Assembly: GCF_900324465.2 (NCBI RefSeq)
Contig: NC_046622.1
Coordinates: forward strand, 20,190,297 to 20,254,296
Origin: Anabas testudineus
Taxonomy: Eukaryota > Chordata > Actinopteri > Anabantiformes > Anabantidae
DNA: 64,000 nt
Direction of reading: 5' to 3'
Part shown: positions 25,403 through 37,127 of the stretch, in pieces
Layout of the letters: each line of letters starts with the position of its first letter
Numbering within the stretch: the first letter of the stretch is position 1
The notes under the pieces: generated by a model
What the model saw: the letters and a program-made list of their open reading frames with translations, nothing else
What the model was told of the DNA's origin: nothing
Databases searched by the model: none
Program-made: the position numbers and the translations under genes

Positions 25403-25918
25403 AGTCAAGTCAAGTCCAGAAGCTTTATTGTCATTCCAACCACATATAGCTGAAGCAGTACATGGTGAAATAAGACGTTTCTCCAGAACCATGGTGCTAC
25501 ATAAAACGGCAACAAGGCAAACATGGAGCTGAGGACTGCTAAGTTGTCCTAGCAAAACACATAAAGTGCATCCTGTGCAACCTAGTGCAAACAGTGCAAG
25601 AACACAAAGAAAAAGTGCAGATAGACATCTGAAAAAAAAACTGAACAAAAACAGAACACAAAACACAAAACAGTAGCGACCAATAGCGAAAATTAATACA
25701 ATTTACATCTGAAAGATGGAAACATGACAAATCTAGAGAGTGTGTGTGTGTGTGCTCGGTTCAGTTTGTTGTGTGTGTGTTGAGGAGCCTGATGTCTTGG
25801 GGGAAGAAACTGTTCAAAAGTCTGGTTGTGAGGGCCCGAATGCTCCGGAACCTCTTCCCTGCTGGCAGAAGTGTGAAGATTGGGTGTGAGGGGTGGGTGG
25901 GGTCGTCCACAATGCATC
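25403..25918 (-). mobile_element. 5'-truncated LINE insertion, minus strand
   Basis: The element's 3' tail (AGTCAAGTCAAG repeats) is at 25,403 and TTTATTGTCATTCCAACCAC follows. The minus strand of about 25,760-25,900 encodes a typical LINE C-terminus (LLPAGKRFRSIRALTTRLLNSFFPQDIRLLN). A short GT repeat is at 25,740-25,755. The flanks on both sides are continuous in the other gypsy copy (GCTGTATCACCGCAGCC at about 14,656), which dates this insertion after, or unique to, this half. Confidence 0.8.
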
Positions 25919-26310
25919 CCGCAGCCAGATAGGTGATCAGCTAGTCATAGGCCACAGCTGGGAACCCCAGACTCCCACATGGAGGGCAGAGCTCTTATCA
26001 CTACGCTATCCAGGCAATCTCTATCCATTGCCAAGGGCAGATGAACTGATTTAGCATCTGGCCGATGCCCCCTTTTTGATGATCCTTGACCTCTGTGAAG
26101 GGTACTGGCAAGTGCCCTTGACAGACTCTTCAAGGGACACCTACAACACCTCTCTTATGTTCAAGAGTGCTGGCTTGGTCATCAAGCTAAGAAAGGTCAC
26201 ACTTCCAAGATGTCTAGTATCTATGTGTTTGGGGGTGGAGACATTTGTCCATAAATGGGAAAGATAGAGGTGATTTCAGCTTCATCACTGCCTAATACGA
26301 GAAGGCAAAG
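25919..26310 (+). mobile_element. Gypsy fossil, copy B, right piece with RT remains
   Basis: It continues the gypsy homology (CGCAGCCAGATAGGTGATCA and CTATCCATTGCCAAGGG, shared with 14,666 and 14,796). It then holds reverse-transcriptase remains near 26,076-26,260 (DLCEGYWQVPLTDSSRDT), a standard gypsy RT signature. It is a broken fossil and older than the LINE between its pieces. Confidence 0.65.
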
Positions 26311-26960
26311 GTCCTTCTTACGGTTAGAAATTTGGAATCTCCGCAGGCGCGAGCCTTGCTGCAGCCGATTTACCACTGTTCTCATGTTGTGATGTCTTTT
26401 TCTGTATTTTATCTTATTATTTTCATTACTTTTCTGTAGATAAGTAACTAGTTTTGAAATTAAGTTATACCCTCTCGAATCATGTTGTTCTAGAGAGTTT
26501 TTATCTCTGATGTTACTTTTGGATTCATACCATCAGCCATCCAAAAAAACGGAGCGAAACAGCTGCTTCATCACCATGGAGCCAGCTCCTTTGTTTACAC
26601 CTGGGATCAGCTGATCTTACTGAGGACGGCAGGAGTAAAAGATCAAACTTTGTGCGGGACTTTAAACATCACAGATGAGATCAGAAGGAGGACAACGAGG
26701 GGATGTAGGGGAGGCAAAAAACAGCAAGGAGGAAATAAAGAACTGAGAAGATTCAAGCCGCATCTCCCCTCTCTGATTATGGGTAATGTGAGATCACTGG
26801 ACGATAAGATGGATGAAATGAGAGCTCTGGTGAGGATGGAGAAAATCTTTGCAGAGTGTAGTTTGATGTGTTTCACAGAGACATGGTTGCATGATGGTAT
26901 TCCTGACTCCAGTGTAAATATAGACGGTTTCAGCAATGTGTGCTGGGACAGGAGGCAAGA

Positions 26961-27800
26961 GGAGAATTCTCACCTAAATTAAAATATCTGTCCTTGGGAA
27001 GACTCTCCATCAAGATTTTGTTTTGTTGTATTACTGTTTCCTGCACCCCAACCTGTCGAGGCAGTTGGCCGTTTAACTTGAGCCTGGTTCTGCTTGAGGG
27101 TTCTGTTGGGTCCAAAATTACCACAACACATTTCATACACTAAGAGATGGAGACAATAAAGGACAACAAGGACACTTGGCCTTTTTACTTGCAAGGGGAG
27201 CCGGCCTGAGGCCTTAGCATCATAAATGCTTCACCCAGGATTTCCTATCTCCAACTCCGTCCGTTCCCCCTTTGTGCAAGCTTTTTATTACAAATGAGAC
27301 ACACCCTGAAGTCACAGATGTGGGCTGGTATGGTTAAAGGATGATCATTTTACAAGGAAAAAGAACTCCATATAAGGATAAAACACTGCTCATAGGTGTA
27401 TAGCAACAAGAACTGGTCAACTCTGAGAATGCTGACATTTTTCTGACCTGTCCTGTTTTATGTCTGTGTGCAGAGTGCAGCATTAGCAGAGTATAACATG
27501 TTCCTGTTGCTGACAGGATTAAACATCAAAAACAAATATCCTTCATAATGACAAGAAGTAAGAAACAATAATTAAACAAAAATGTAATAAGAGAATTAGA
27601 TAATTATCAGTGAGTAAATAATTTTTACTCTAACAGTTTCCTCCCTAAGGGGAGTTTTTCCTCTCCACTGTTATCCTAGTGCTTGCTCAAGTTGATCTTG
27701 TTGGGCTACATGTTTTTTTCTTTGTCTCTTTTGTGAAGCACTTTGTAACTTGTGTTTAGAAAAGTGCTCTATAAATAAATTTATTATTATTATTATTATA
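26961..27800 (+). mobile_element. Nested SINE or short LINE-type insertion with (TTA)n tail
   Basis: It is flanked by AAGAGGAGAA at 26,957 and AAGAGGGGAGAA at 27,800, a near-perfect target-site duplication. The right part (GGGGAGTTTTTCCTCTCCAC, then AAGTGCTCTATAAATAAA and TTATTATTATTA) is a common fish retroposon 3' end. It is itself split by the segment at 27,104-27,635. Confidence 0.65.
27104..27635. mobile_element. Possible solo LTR inside the SINE-like element
   Basis: A 532-bp segment begins TGTTGGG, ends TAACA, and interrupts what is otherwise a continuous retroposon consensus (CTTGAGG next to TTTCCTCCC). Near-matching 5-mers lie at its borders (GGTTC and GTTTC), and an AATAAA-type signal is inside near 27,157. 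It is a fossil of unknown LTR family; no internal region is present. Confidence 0.35.
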
Positions 27801-28254
27801 AGAGGGGAGAAGTGGAGCTTGCCATTCTCAATAACAACAGGTGGTTGTTATGGGGGTGGAGCTGGACCCTCTCCATGTTGTAGCTGAGAGGAGGATGCTG
27901 TCTACACTCCTCTCAATCCTGGACAATCCCTCCCACCCACTGCACAGTTTGTTGGCTGGACTAAGGAGCACGTTCAGCCAAAGACTTATTAACTACTTGT
28001 GGCCCACAGTCTGTACAATCCCCCCAGTGAAAGTGATAGTGTCATATACTTGCTGTGAATCTACATAGGCTATATATATTGACCCAATTTAATTAATCTA
28101 TTTTACATATTTTGCATATATATTGATTTTTCCTGTATTTATGTTATTGGTTATGTGTATTTATGTTGGTGTTGGATCTTTCCTGGTTGTGGTTCCTTTC
28201 ATTCTGTCTGTTTTGAGAACAATGGTAATGAGGCAAAACAATAAGAATCTGATT

Positions 28255-28820
28255 GTCTTGTAATTCTGAGGAATAACAGTCTAAAAGGGAGGGGTGTGTG
28301 ACAAAGTTGGTAAGAATACCAATGCTTTACACACCAATGCTTAAGTTATTTTATTAAGAAATCTGGTTATAGGTTATTTTATTTCCGCATACATATTTTT
28401 CAAATCATGCTGAATTTTTGTTAAGGCAAATTTCAAGTTTTAATCTGTAACTATAAAAACACATACTATCCCAGGTTTGTTTGTGTTAATCATTAGGCTG
28501 CATTATGATTACATCAATATTTTCTGAATAAATACAGACAAGTAGGCTATTGTAAGTTTGATGTTAATCGTTTGAGCTATGAGTTTCTAAGTTAGTCAAT
28601 TATACTTAAAATGCATGCAAGAGACACATGGAAAAGGCTACCAATTTACCCAATTACTTATTTTTTTAAAATCTTTATGACATCATCAGTGATGTCATGG
28701 GCTACACATCAACTTATCAATGTTGCGTTGTTTATATGGTATGGTTGTAAAACGTAAAACGTTTTATGGTTGTAAAAGGTAATTTAATAAGACATGTACT
28801 GTCTTTCTGACACCACAGAG
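28255..28820 (+). mobile_element. Gypsy 3' end and probable LTR (copy B)
   Basis: It is alignable to 15,245-15,822: GAGGAATAACAGTCTAAAAG, then TGTGACAAAGTTGGTAAGAA. It is a broken fossil. It shows that the R3 upstream region carries the same old LTR sequence as R2. Unlike the first half, it has no LINE tail inserted at its right end. Confidence 0.45.
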
Positions 28821-29029
28821 TAATGTTTATTAAGAGATTAATTATTATTAATGAGTATTAACATATAGTACATAAATACATACTTATTCGTTCAACAGCA
28901 TAACGTTTGTGGTGTCTTATTTATTAACTATAATAAGAACAACGCACATACCATGCATTACACACACATTCTTTTGTAATATAATGTGTATGTTGGTTGA
29001 CATAATTTGACATAATTTTTTCTTGATGT

Positions 29030-29165
29030 TGAAGCATATTGAACTGAATAGTGCATATCTCCGTGGCACTAAGCAATGGGTTTTCACTGCTGTGCCATTT
29101 TTAGGAGTCTTACTTGCTCTGCCCTGTGGGAATAAAGAAGCTTTTTATGAAGAGAGTACATCCAC
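29030..29165 (+). promoter_or_regulatory. R3 promoter-proximal block
   Basis: The conserved box AAGCATATTGAACTGAATAG lies at 29,032, about 186 nt before the ATG, and TATGAA at 29,146-29,151, 71 nt before it, with CCCTGTGGGAATAAAG in front. It is nearly identical to R2. Confidence 0.5.
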
Positions 29166-29216
29166 CTACGTTGAGCAGAGTTGGTAAATAAGCTGTGTCC
29201 TCATCTCTTTTAGAAA

Positions 29217-32200
29217 ATGCAGAAGAAACATTCAGAGAGTTACATTATTCTTCTATGTTTGTCTTTTCTTTACTGGAACACAGTTTGGGGTTGTGAACAA
29301 TTTGGTAGCTTTAACATGCCAAGTATGTTTAAACGGGGAGACATAATGATTGGAGGGATTTTTCCTGTTTTTCTCAAAGAGGTAATCAGAACATCTACAT
29401 ATGAGAGGGAGCCACCAGAAGTGAAATGTGAAGGGTAAGTTGCAGTACAGCTGAGTTTTCTGCTGTCCATGCATGCTTCTTTACTCTTATCTTACAAACT
29501 TGCCAATATATAGACGTGTACAGCAGAAACAGCCTGCTCCAATCACCACAACCTTTCACAGATTTGACCTGAGATCGTTTCGTTGGACACAAGTAATGAT
29601 ATTTTCAATTGAAGAAATCAACCAGGATCCCGCTCTCCTACCAAACATATCTCTTGGGTACAGGATTCTTAGCTCTTGTTCATCTTCTACAAGTGCTTTA
29701 CGTGCTGCACTAACACTGGCTAGTGGAGTAGAAGAGATCAGCTCGACTTCCCCTTGTCCTCCAGCAATATCTTCCTTTATAGGAGAGTCAGGATCATCAC
29801 AGTCTATAGCTTTGGCTGGTACTTTTGGATCATTTCAGCTGCCAATAGTAAGAGACAGAAATATAAAATAACCAAGAATATTTTACAGTGTAAAATTGCT
29901 GGATTGTTTTTTTTTTTTTTTTTCACAAAGTTTGGGTGTTATTTTTATCTTTCAGATAAGTTACTTCTCAGCATGTGCATGCCTGAGTAACAGAGTGAAA
30001 TACCCAACCTTTTTTCGAACAATCCCCAGTGACTACTTCCAGGCAAAAGCTTTGGCAGCACTGATCAAACGTTTTGGCTGGGAGTGGATCGGGGTCATAC
30101 AGTCAGATAATGACTACGGCCGAAGTGGCATAATGACATTTACTGAAGAAGTTAAAAAGTTTGGTGTTTGTATTGCTTTTGTTGGGAAAATTCTACGTAC
30201 GGACCCAATGGATAAAATTCTCAATGTTGTGGAAATGATCAAGCAGTCAACTGTCAAAGTCATTCTGGCTTATGTTCCTGAGGGTGACTTTTATCCTTTG
30301 ATGACAGAGATAGTGAAACAGAACATAACAGGAATTCAGTGGCTTTCTACTGATGCCTGGATAACATCACCTCGACCTTCTACACCAGAAATGTATCAAG
30401 CTTTTGGTGGAGCCCTAGGGTTTGTGGGTCGAAAGATGGCTATCCCACATCTAAAGTCATTTCTTACAAGCATTAGTCCTTATAAGGATCCAAGTGCAGC
30501 TTTTGTGAGGGATTTCTGGGAAGTTATGTTGGGCTGTAGACCTGTTTTACCTGGAGAACACAGTGTAAATGAGGCAACAATTAAAATGTGCACAGGCAAT
30601 GAGACATTAATGAATTCCCAGGATGTGTTCTTTAATGTAACTGAGCTCAGAGACCCTTATAATGTGTATAAAGCAGTTTATGCCATTGCACATGCCCTAC
30701 ATCAGCTGGTATTCTGCCAACCAGTTGGAGATAAAACAGTAAAGCGTTGTTTGAATATATCAGAAATTCATCCCAAACTGGTGAGAAATAATACAAATAA
30801 AATCCACAGTATTCCAAACCATCTAAAACTGAATAAATGTGTCAATAGAGAAGTGTTTGTGTTTGTATAAAAACTAAAATCTAACATGAAATATGTGCCT
30901 TTCCTAGGTTATTGACCACTTACAATCTATAAAATTTACTAATAAGTTTGGAGATCAAGTGTTCTTTGATAAAAATGGTGACCCTCCAGCTTATTATGAC
31001 CTTATTAACTGGCAGCTGATAAACGGACAGGTGAAACATATCACATTGGGTCATTTTTCCTCAGTTGCCAATGGTGTTTTTGAGCTCAACATCCAGGAGG
31101 AAGAGATCACGTGGAGCACAGCAAAAACAGTAATCTTTGCACCTTTTTCTAATACAATGAGCTAATCATTACTAAAGTTTTGTTCTTGTCACAATGTAAG
31201 ATACTTCACCGATTTCTTTCTTCAGGTTCCCACATCATTGTGCTCTAATGTTTGTCCAGTAGGGACCAGGAAAGCTCAGATTAAGGGAAAACCCACCTGT
31301 TGTTTTGACTGCATCCCATGTGCTGATGGAACCATAACCAATTCAACAGGTCTCCTGGACATTTTTCAAAAGATATTTTTTTAAAAATGTATTACATTTC
31401 ATAATTATGATTTCAATTTGTGCAAAGTAACTTCCAGATGTATAACTTTCTGTTTGTCCTTATCAGGTGCAGCAGAGTGCAAACCCTGCCCACATGAATA
31501 CTGGTCCAGTGATAGGAAAGATGAGTGTATTCCTAAAACACTTGAGTTTCTGACATATCAGGAGCCAATGGGAATAGCTGTCACAGTTGTATCTCTGCTA
31601 GGTGCCTCCCTGTCACTGGGCACGATGATGGTTTTCATCCGCTACAGGGAAACTGCTGTGATTAAGGCCAGCAACTATGAGCTGAGCTGTTTTCTGTTGT
31701 TTTCTCTGCTACTGTGTTTTCTCTGTCCTCTCACTTTCATTGGCAGACCCACACTCTGGACATGCATGTTACGCCAAACAACTTTTGCTGTGACATTTGC
31801 ACTTTGTATTTCCTGTGTCTTGGGAAAAACTATTGTTGTTGTCACAGCTTTTAAAGCCACATTTCCAGGTAACAATGCTGCAACAAAGTTTGGTCCTGCA
31901 CAGCAAAGAATCATAGTTTGTTCCTGTACTATGATTCAGATATTAATATGTATATTGTGGCTTAAGTTAAACCCACCTTTCCCAGACATGGTTTTCAGAT
32001 ACAGTAATAAGAAGATTGTTTTAGAATGTAACCCAGGTTCTGAGGCAGCTTTTTATGCAGTGCTGGGGTACATAGGACTTCTTGCAGTAATATGTTTAGT
32101 TCTAGCATTTCTAGCAAGAAAGTTGCCGGATAATTTTAATGAAGCCAAGTTTATCACATTCAGCATGCTGATATTCTGCTCTGTGTGGATCACCTTTATC

Positions 32201-32365
32201 CCAGCATACATCAGCTCTCCTGGAAAGTTCACTGTAGCTGTGGAAACATTTGCAATTTTGTCTTCAGCATTGAGTCTGTTAATTTGCATTTTTGTTCCCA
32301 AATGCTACATTATATTGATTAAGCCAGAGAAAAATACCAAGAAGCATGTCATGGGAAAATTTTGA
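29217..32365 (+). CDS. V2R/OlfC chemoreceptor R3, complete, mosaic
   Basis: Predicted 857-aa class C odorant GPCR. Exons: 29217-29434, 29562-29847, 29956-30780, 30908-31129, 31226-31349, 31467-32365. Residue map: signal peptide 1-25; flytrap domain to about 517; Cys-rich linker 518-560; 7TM from about 594. The pocket set is Ser154, Ala174, Asp194, Tyr222, Asp301; Ala174 replaces the usual Ser or Thr at the CaSR Ser170 position (YFSACAC). NxS/T sites include NIS, NIT, NET and NVT. The intron 5 donor is G|GTCTCC, weaker than the paralogs' GTAACC or GTAGCC. From about 30,980 to 31,330 the sequence, intron 4 included, matches R7 and not its duplicate partner R2. A possible poly(A) signal is at 32,734. 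Confidence 0.93.
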
Positions 32366-33190
32366 ACAAAAACACAATTACTTAATTTTAACATATGATA
32401 TTCTCAGTCCTCTCTGTCCGTAATAAAGTAATAATAATAATAATAGTATATTATCAAAGTAAGATTATTTTGCAGTATAATTCAGAAAATCAAAACAAAA
32501 CCATCTGTAGTTTTTGTATTATGATCTTATTTAATATATTCTGTAATTTAGCAGTAAAATGTGCACTAAGTTATACACTGTTGGTGAAAACAGAACATCA
32601 TTTTCACTGATCACTTAATTTACCAGCAATTGATGATTGATAAATGATAATCACTGTGAATGCTGTTGAGGCATGGACAACATTTAGTGTATGTCATTTT
32701 GTCATGTCTTGACAGGACATGCAGATTTTCAAAAATAAATCTACATTTACTAATGCAAAGTTACTGGCGGTCTGTGAACGATAATGTATTTATGTTATTA
32801 AGCAATTGATATTAATATGAGTCCACACTGATGATTTTCAAACTAAAAGTCTTCCTTTTAAGATCCTCGTTAATAAAAGCATACATTAGAGAATTGACAG
32901 TTAAAAATACTCCTTATACTTGTTCTACCAATGCTATTACAAAAAATGTTTGTGATATTATGAATTCTATCAGAATATCTTAAGGTTTTCTACAACTGGA
33001 GATTCACCTGCTTCAGTTTCTTTCATATAATTTCAGCTTTAAAACAATACAGCTTAACATTTTCTTTAAGTTGTTTAGATACATTCAGCTATATTTTAGT
33101 AATTTCTGCAAAGCTTTGGGTCAGGGGGCCAGCGTAAACAATGTGAAAATGCCAGAGGGACAACCATCCTGCAAAGAACCCTCTCTCCCA
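32366..33190. other. R3 3' flank, duplicate of the R2 3' flank
   Basis: No gene is present. It is alignable to 19,604-20,400, including CTGTAATTTAGCAGTAAAAT and TACCAATGCT. It is probably 3' UTR plus intergenic sequence. Confidence 0.7.
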
Positions 33191-33199
33191 CCCTCAAAG

Positions 33200-33480
33200 A
33201 ACCCAGTCTTTCACATGGGCACACAAATGGGATGCAAGAATGGGAAGTACTCTGTGAGCCACAATGGAGGACATTGATGGCCTGGCAGCCTGCATTACAT
33301 ACTAAATCAGTTTTAGTGGACACTGATTGGTGATTTGCTGCTATCCTAACAACAAGCCCTGAGTCACCAAGGACATCAAAGGAATTCTAAATGAAAAACT
33401 GTCTGTCAGGATCAGAGACCATCGCTGGCTTTGAGACCAGCAGCCAAGTGACTTACAAAAGTGTGAAATAATTTTGACAC
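33200..33480 (+). mobile_element. LINE fragment (endonuclease to RT linker)
   Basis: Translation of 33,225-33,400 gives the linker typical of the L2-like LINEs in this window (WEVLCEPQW, then NNKP-VTKDIKGILNEK, compared with NNKPWVTPELKALLNEK in the element at 3,218). It is short and broken by stops and shifts. It lies at the end of the duplicated unit. Confidence 0.6.
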
Positions 33481-33656
33481 AGACTCAAATCCATTACCAA
33501 TAATTTTAAAATTACCTTTTTTTCTTCTGTTCTAAGATACTTTTTCCACATTAATATAACTCGTAGTTAGGATCAAATCAAATACAAAACATGTTCCTAG
33601 TTTGCAATATGTCAATGGGTTAGTAATTTAAATTTCCTTGGGGATTTTGCTTTTGA

Positions 33657-33797
33657 GTGTGAGTATGATGAGCACAATACTGCATGTGTGTTTGTGGTAT
33701 ATGACAATGACCTTACCCTGTTTTGCCAGACTTACCAGTCTAACATCATTTTACCCTGTGGGAAATAAATCAACCTTTTATGAAGAGAGCACACCTG
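33657..33797 (+). promoter_or_regulatory. R4 promoter-proximal block
   Basis: The conserved box GAGTATGATGAGCACAATAC at 33,659 lies about 190 nt before the ATG, and TATGAA at 33,779-33,784 lies 71 nt before it. The preceding TTTAAATTTCCTTGGGGATT at about 33,627 is shared with R1, R6 and R7. Confidence 0.5.
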
Positions 33798-33849
33798 CCT
33801 ACATTAGATGGACTTGCAATAAGAGCTGCATCCTCATCTCTTTTAGAAA

Positions 33850-36800
33850 ATGGGAAAAGCAAAACATTCAGAGAGCTGCATTATTCTGCTGTGTTTTTCT
33901 GCTTTCTACTGGAACACGGTTTGGGGCTGTGAACGGTTTGGTAGGTTTTACATGCCAAGTTTGTTCAAACAGGGAGACATAATGATCGGAGGCATTTTTC
34001 CTGTTTTTATAAAAGAGATATTCACCACTTCTACATATGAGAAGGAACCACCAGAAGTGAAATGTGAAGGGTAAGATAACTTCATGACCTTTTCAAACTT
34101 TATCGGTATGCTCATCTTTTCTTACAAACATACCACTATATGAATGTTTAGCAGAAGCACCTATGTATTTTATAATTACATTTCTAATCTAAACAAAAAT
34201 AAAACTTTTCTAGATTGGACCTACGAGCTTTTCGATGGACACAAGTAATGATATATTCAATTGAAGAAATCAACAAAGATCCTGCTCTCCTGCCATACAT
34301 ATCTCTTGGCTACAGGATCCTTAACTCTTGTGCATCTCCTACAAATACCTTACGTGCTGCACTAACACTGGCTAGTGGACTAGAAGAGATCGGATCGACT
34401 TCCCCTTGTCCTCCAGCAATATCTGCCCTTATAGCAGAGTCAGGGTCATCTCAGTCAATGACTGTGGCTGGAGCTGTTGGACCATTTCAGCTGCCAGTAG
34501 TAAGAGACACAGCAGAAGAAATAACAGAATAGCAAGATACTGTATGATTACACAATTTCCTATGAAAACAATAGCTTTTTAGTGCTTTGTTTATTGCATG
34601 TTCCATAATTGCTGTGGTGTTCAATTAATATTTCAGGTAAGTTACTTCTCAACATGTGCCTGTCTGAGTGACAGAGTGAAATATCCAACTTTTTTCCGGA
34701 CAATCCCCAGTGACTACTTTGAGGCAAAAGGTTTGGCAGCACTAGTCAAACGTTTTGGCTGGGAGTGGATCGGGGTCATACAGTCAGATAATGACTATGG
34801 CCGGAATGGGGTCCTGGCATTTACTGCAGAAGTTCAAAAGTTTGGTGTTTGTATTGCATTTGTTGGGACAATTCTACTTACGTACAACATGGATAAAATT
34901 CTCAATGTTGTGGAAATGATCAAGCAGTCAACTGTTAAAGTCATTCTGGCTTATGTTCCTGAGGGTGACTTGTATCCTTTGATGACAGAAATAGTGAAAC
35001 AGAACATAACAGGAATTCAGTGGCTCTCTACTTATGCCTGGACAACAGCACCTCGACCTTCCACGCCAGAAATTTACCAGGCTTTTGGTGGAACCCTAGG
35101 ATTTGTGGGTCAGAAGGTGTCAATACCAGATCTAAAACCATATCTTACAAGCATTAGTCCTTATAAGGATCTAAATGCAGCTTTTGTAAGAGATTTCTGG
35201 GAAGTCATGGTGGGCTGCAGACCAGTTTTACCTGGGGAGCACATCGATAATGAAGCAACATTTAAAATATGCGCAGGCAATGAGACATTTATCAATTCCC
35301 AGAATATGTTCTTTGATGTATCAGAGCTCAGAGAAACCTATAATGTATATAAAGCAGTCTATGCCATTGCACATGCCCTACATGAGCTCGTATTCTGTCA
35401 GCCAGCAGGGGAAAAGCCACTGAGGCCTTGTTTAAATATATCAGAAATTCAGCCCAAACAGGTGAGAAATAATGTAAATAAAATCCACGATATCTCAAAC
35501 AGTGAAGTGAGTAAAGTAAATTTAGTGTAAACACTTATTAACACAGCATATCTAACATGAAATATGTTCCTTTCTCAGGTCACTGACAAGTTACAAAGGG
35601 TAAATTTCAGAAATCAGTTTGGAGATAATGTGTTCTTTGATCAGAACGGTGACCCTCCAGCATTTTATGACATTGTTAACTGGCATCTCATTAATGGGCA
35701 GGTGAAACATGTCACACTCGGCCATTTTGCCTCTGATGCTAATGGTGCTAATGAGCTCAACATCAAAGAGGAAGAAATCGTGTGGAGAACTGGAAAAACA
35801 GTAATCATCACAATTTTTTTCTCATTCAGTGATCACAACATTAGTAAATCTTCGTTCTGCCCACTCCATTATTATATATTAACACTGAAAAATTCTTCAT
35901 GGATTTTGTTTTCTAGGTTCCCACATCATTGTGCTCGAATGTTTGTCCAGTAGGGACCAGGAAAGCTCAAATTAAGGGAAAACCCACCTGTTGTTTTGAC
36001 TGCATCCAATGTACTGATGGAACCATAGCCAATTCAACAGGTAGCCCAGATATTTATCAAAAGCCTGTATGTCATACTAAATACTAAACATTCATATTTA
36101 AAACGATCTATAGTACTGCATTGCATGATTTTACATGTTTCTCTTCAAACTTCATTATATTACATCACTAATTTTGTTGAAACTTAACATCTAAATTTAA
36201 AAATCATACTTTTATTTGATCCTTTTAGGTGCAGCAGAGTGCACACCTTGTCCACAGGAATATTGGTCCAATGACAGGAGAGACGGGTGTTTTCCTAAAA
36301 CAATTGAGTTTCTGACATATCAGGAGCCAATGGGAATAGCTGTCACAGTTGTATCTCTTCTAGGTGTCTCACTGTCACTGGCCACAATGATGATTTTTAT
36401 TCGCTACAGAGAAACTCCTGTGATTAAGGCCAGCAACTCTGAGCTGAGCTGTTTTCTGTTGTTTTCTCTGCTGCTGTGTTTTCTCTGTCCTCTTACTTTC
36501 ATTGGCAGGCCCACAGTCTGGACATGCATGTTACGCCACACAGCTTTTGCTGTGACATTTGCTTTTTGTATTTCCAGTGTTTTAGGAAAAAATATTGTTG
36601 TTGTCACAGCTTTTAAAGCCACATTTCCTGGCAACAATGCTGCAATGAAGTTTGGTCCTGCTCAGCAAAGAATCATAGTTTGTTCCTGTACTTTGATTCA
36701 GATATTAATATGTATATTGTGGCTTAAGTTAAACCCACCATTTCCAGACATGGTTTTCAGATACAGTAATAAGAAGATAGTTTTAGAATGTAACCCAGGT

Positions 36801-37127
36801 TCTGAGGCAGCTTTTTATGCAGTGCTGGGGTACATAGGACTTCTTGCCGTAATATGTTTAGTTCTAGCATTTCTAGCAAGAAAGTTGCCTGATAATTTTA
36901 ATGAAGCCAAGTTTATCACATTTAGTATGTTGATATTTTGTGCTGTATGGATCACCTTTATCCCAGCATACATCAGCTCTCCTGGAAAGTTCACTGTAGC
37001 TGTGGAAACATTTTCGATTTTGTCTTCAGCTTTTGGTTTATTAATTAGCATTTTTGCACCTAAATGTTACATTATAATGATCAAACCAGAGAAAAATACA
37101 AAGAAACACGTCATGGGAAAAATTTGA
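33850..37127 (+). CDS. V2R/OlfC chemoreceptor R4, complete
   Basis: Predicted 858-aa class C odorant GPCR. Exons: 33850-34070, 34214-34499, 34637-35461, 35579-35800, 35917-36040, 36229-37127, all GT-AG and in frame. Exon 1 is one codon longer than in the paralogs (MGKAKHSES against MQKKHSES). The signal peptide is [16 protein letters not shown]. The pocket set is Ser (SSQS), Thr (YFSTC), Asp (PSD), Tyr (DNDYG) and Tyr (STYAW): the acidic residue that in CaSR and mGluRs holds the ligand amino group is replaced. The linker begins [13 protein letters not shown] and exon 6 has seven helices and the [14 protein letters not shown] end. The region from exon 3 to intron 5 is almost identical to the truncated copy at 20,588, so the two shared a very recent duplication or conversion. 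Confidence 0.93.

Larger units (their letters stand above)
26320..28250 (+). mobile_element. LINE with internal loss and nested insertion
   Basis: The 5' part at about 26,320-26,960 carries a LINE endonuclease start (LIMGNVRSLDDKMDEM, CSLMCFTETWLHD). After a nested insertion the endonuclease frame resumes at about 27,800 (VELAILNNNRW) and jumps directly to the C-terminal region at about 27,865 (RRMLSTLLSILDNPSHPLHSLL) and a 3' untranslated region ending near 28,250. The RT is therefore missing. It is absent from the matching place in the first half (before 15,230). Confidence 0.75.

Noticed and set aside
25940-25990. tRNA-derived SINE head in GAACCCCAGACTCCCACATG
   Set aside because: Resembles a fish tRNA-like SINE only loosely; no clear A and B boxes in order.
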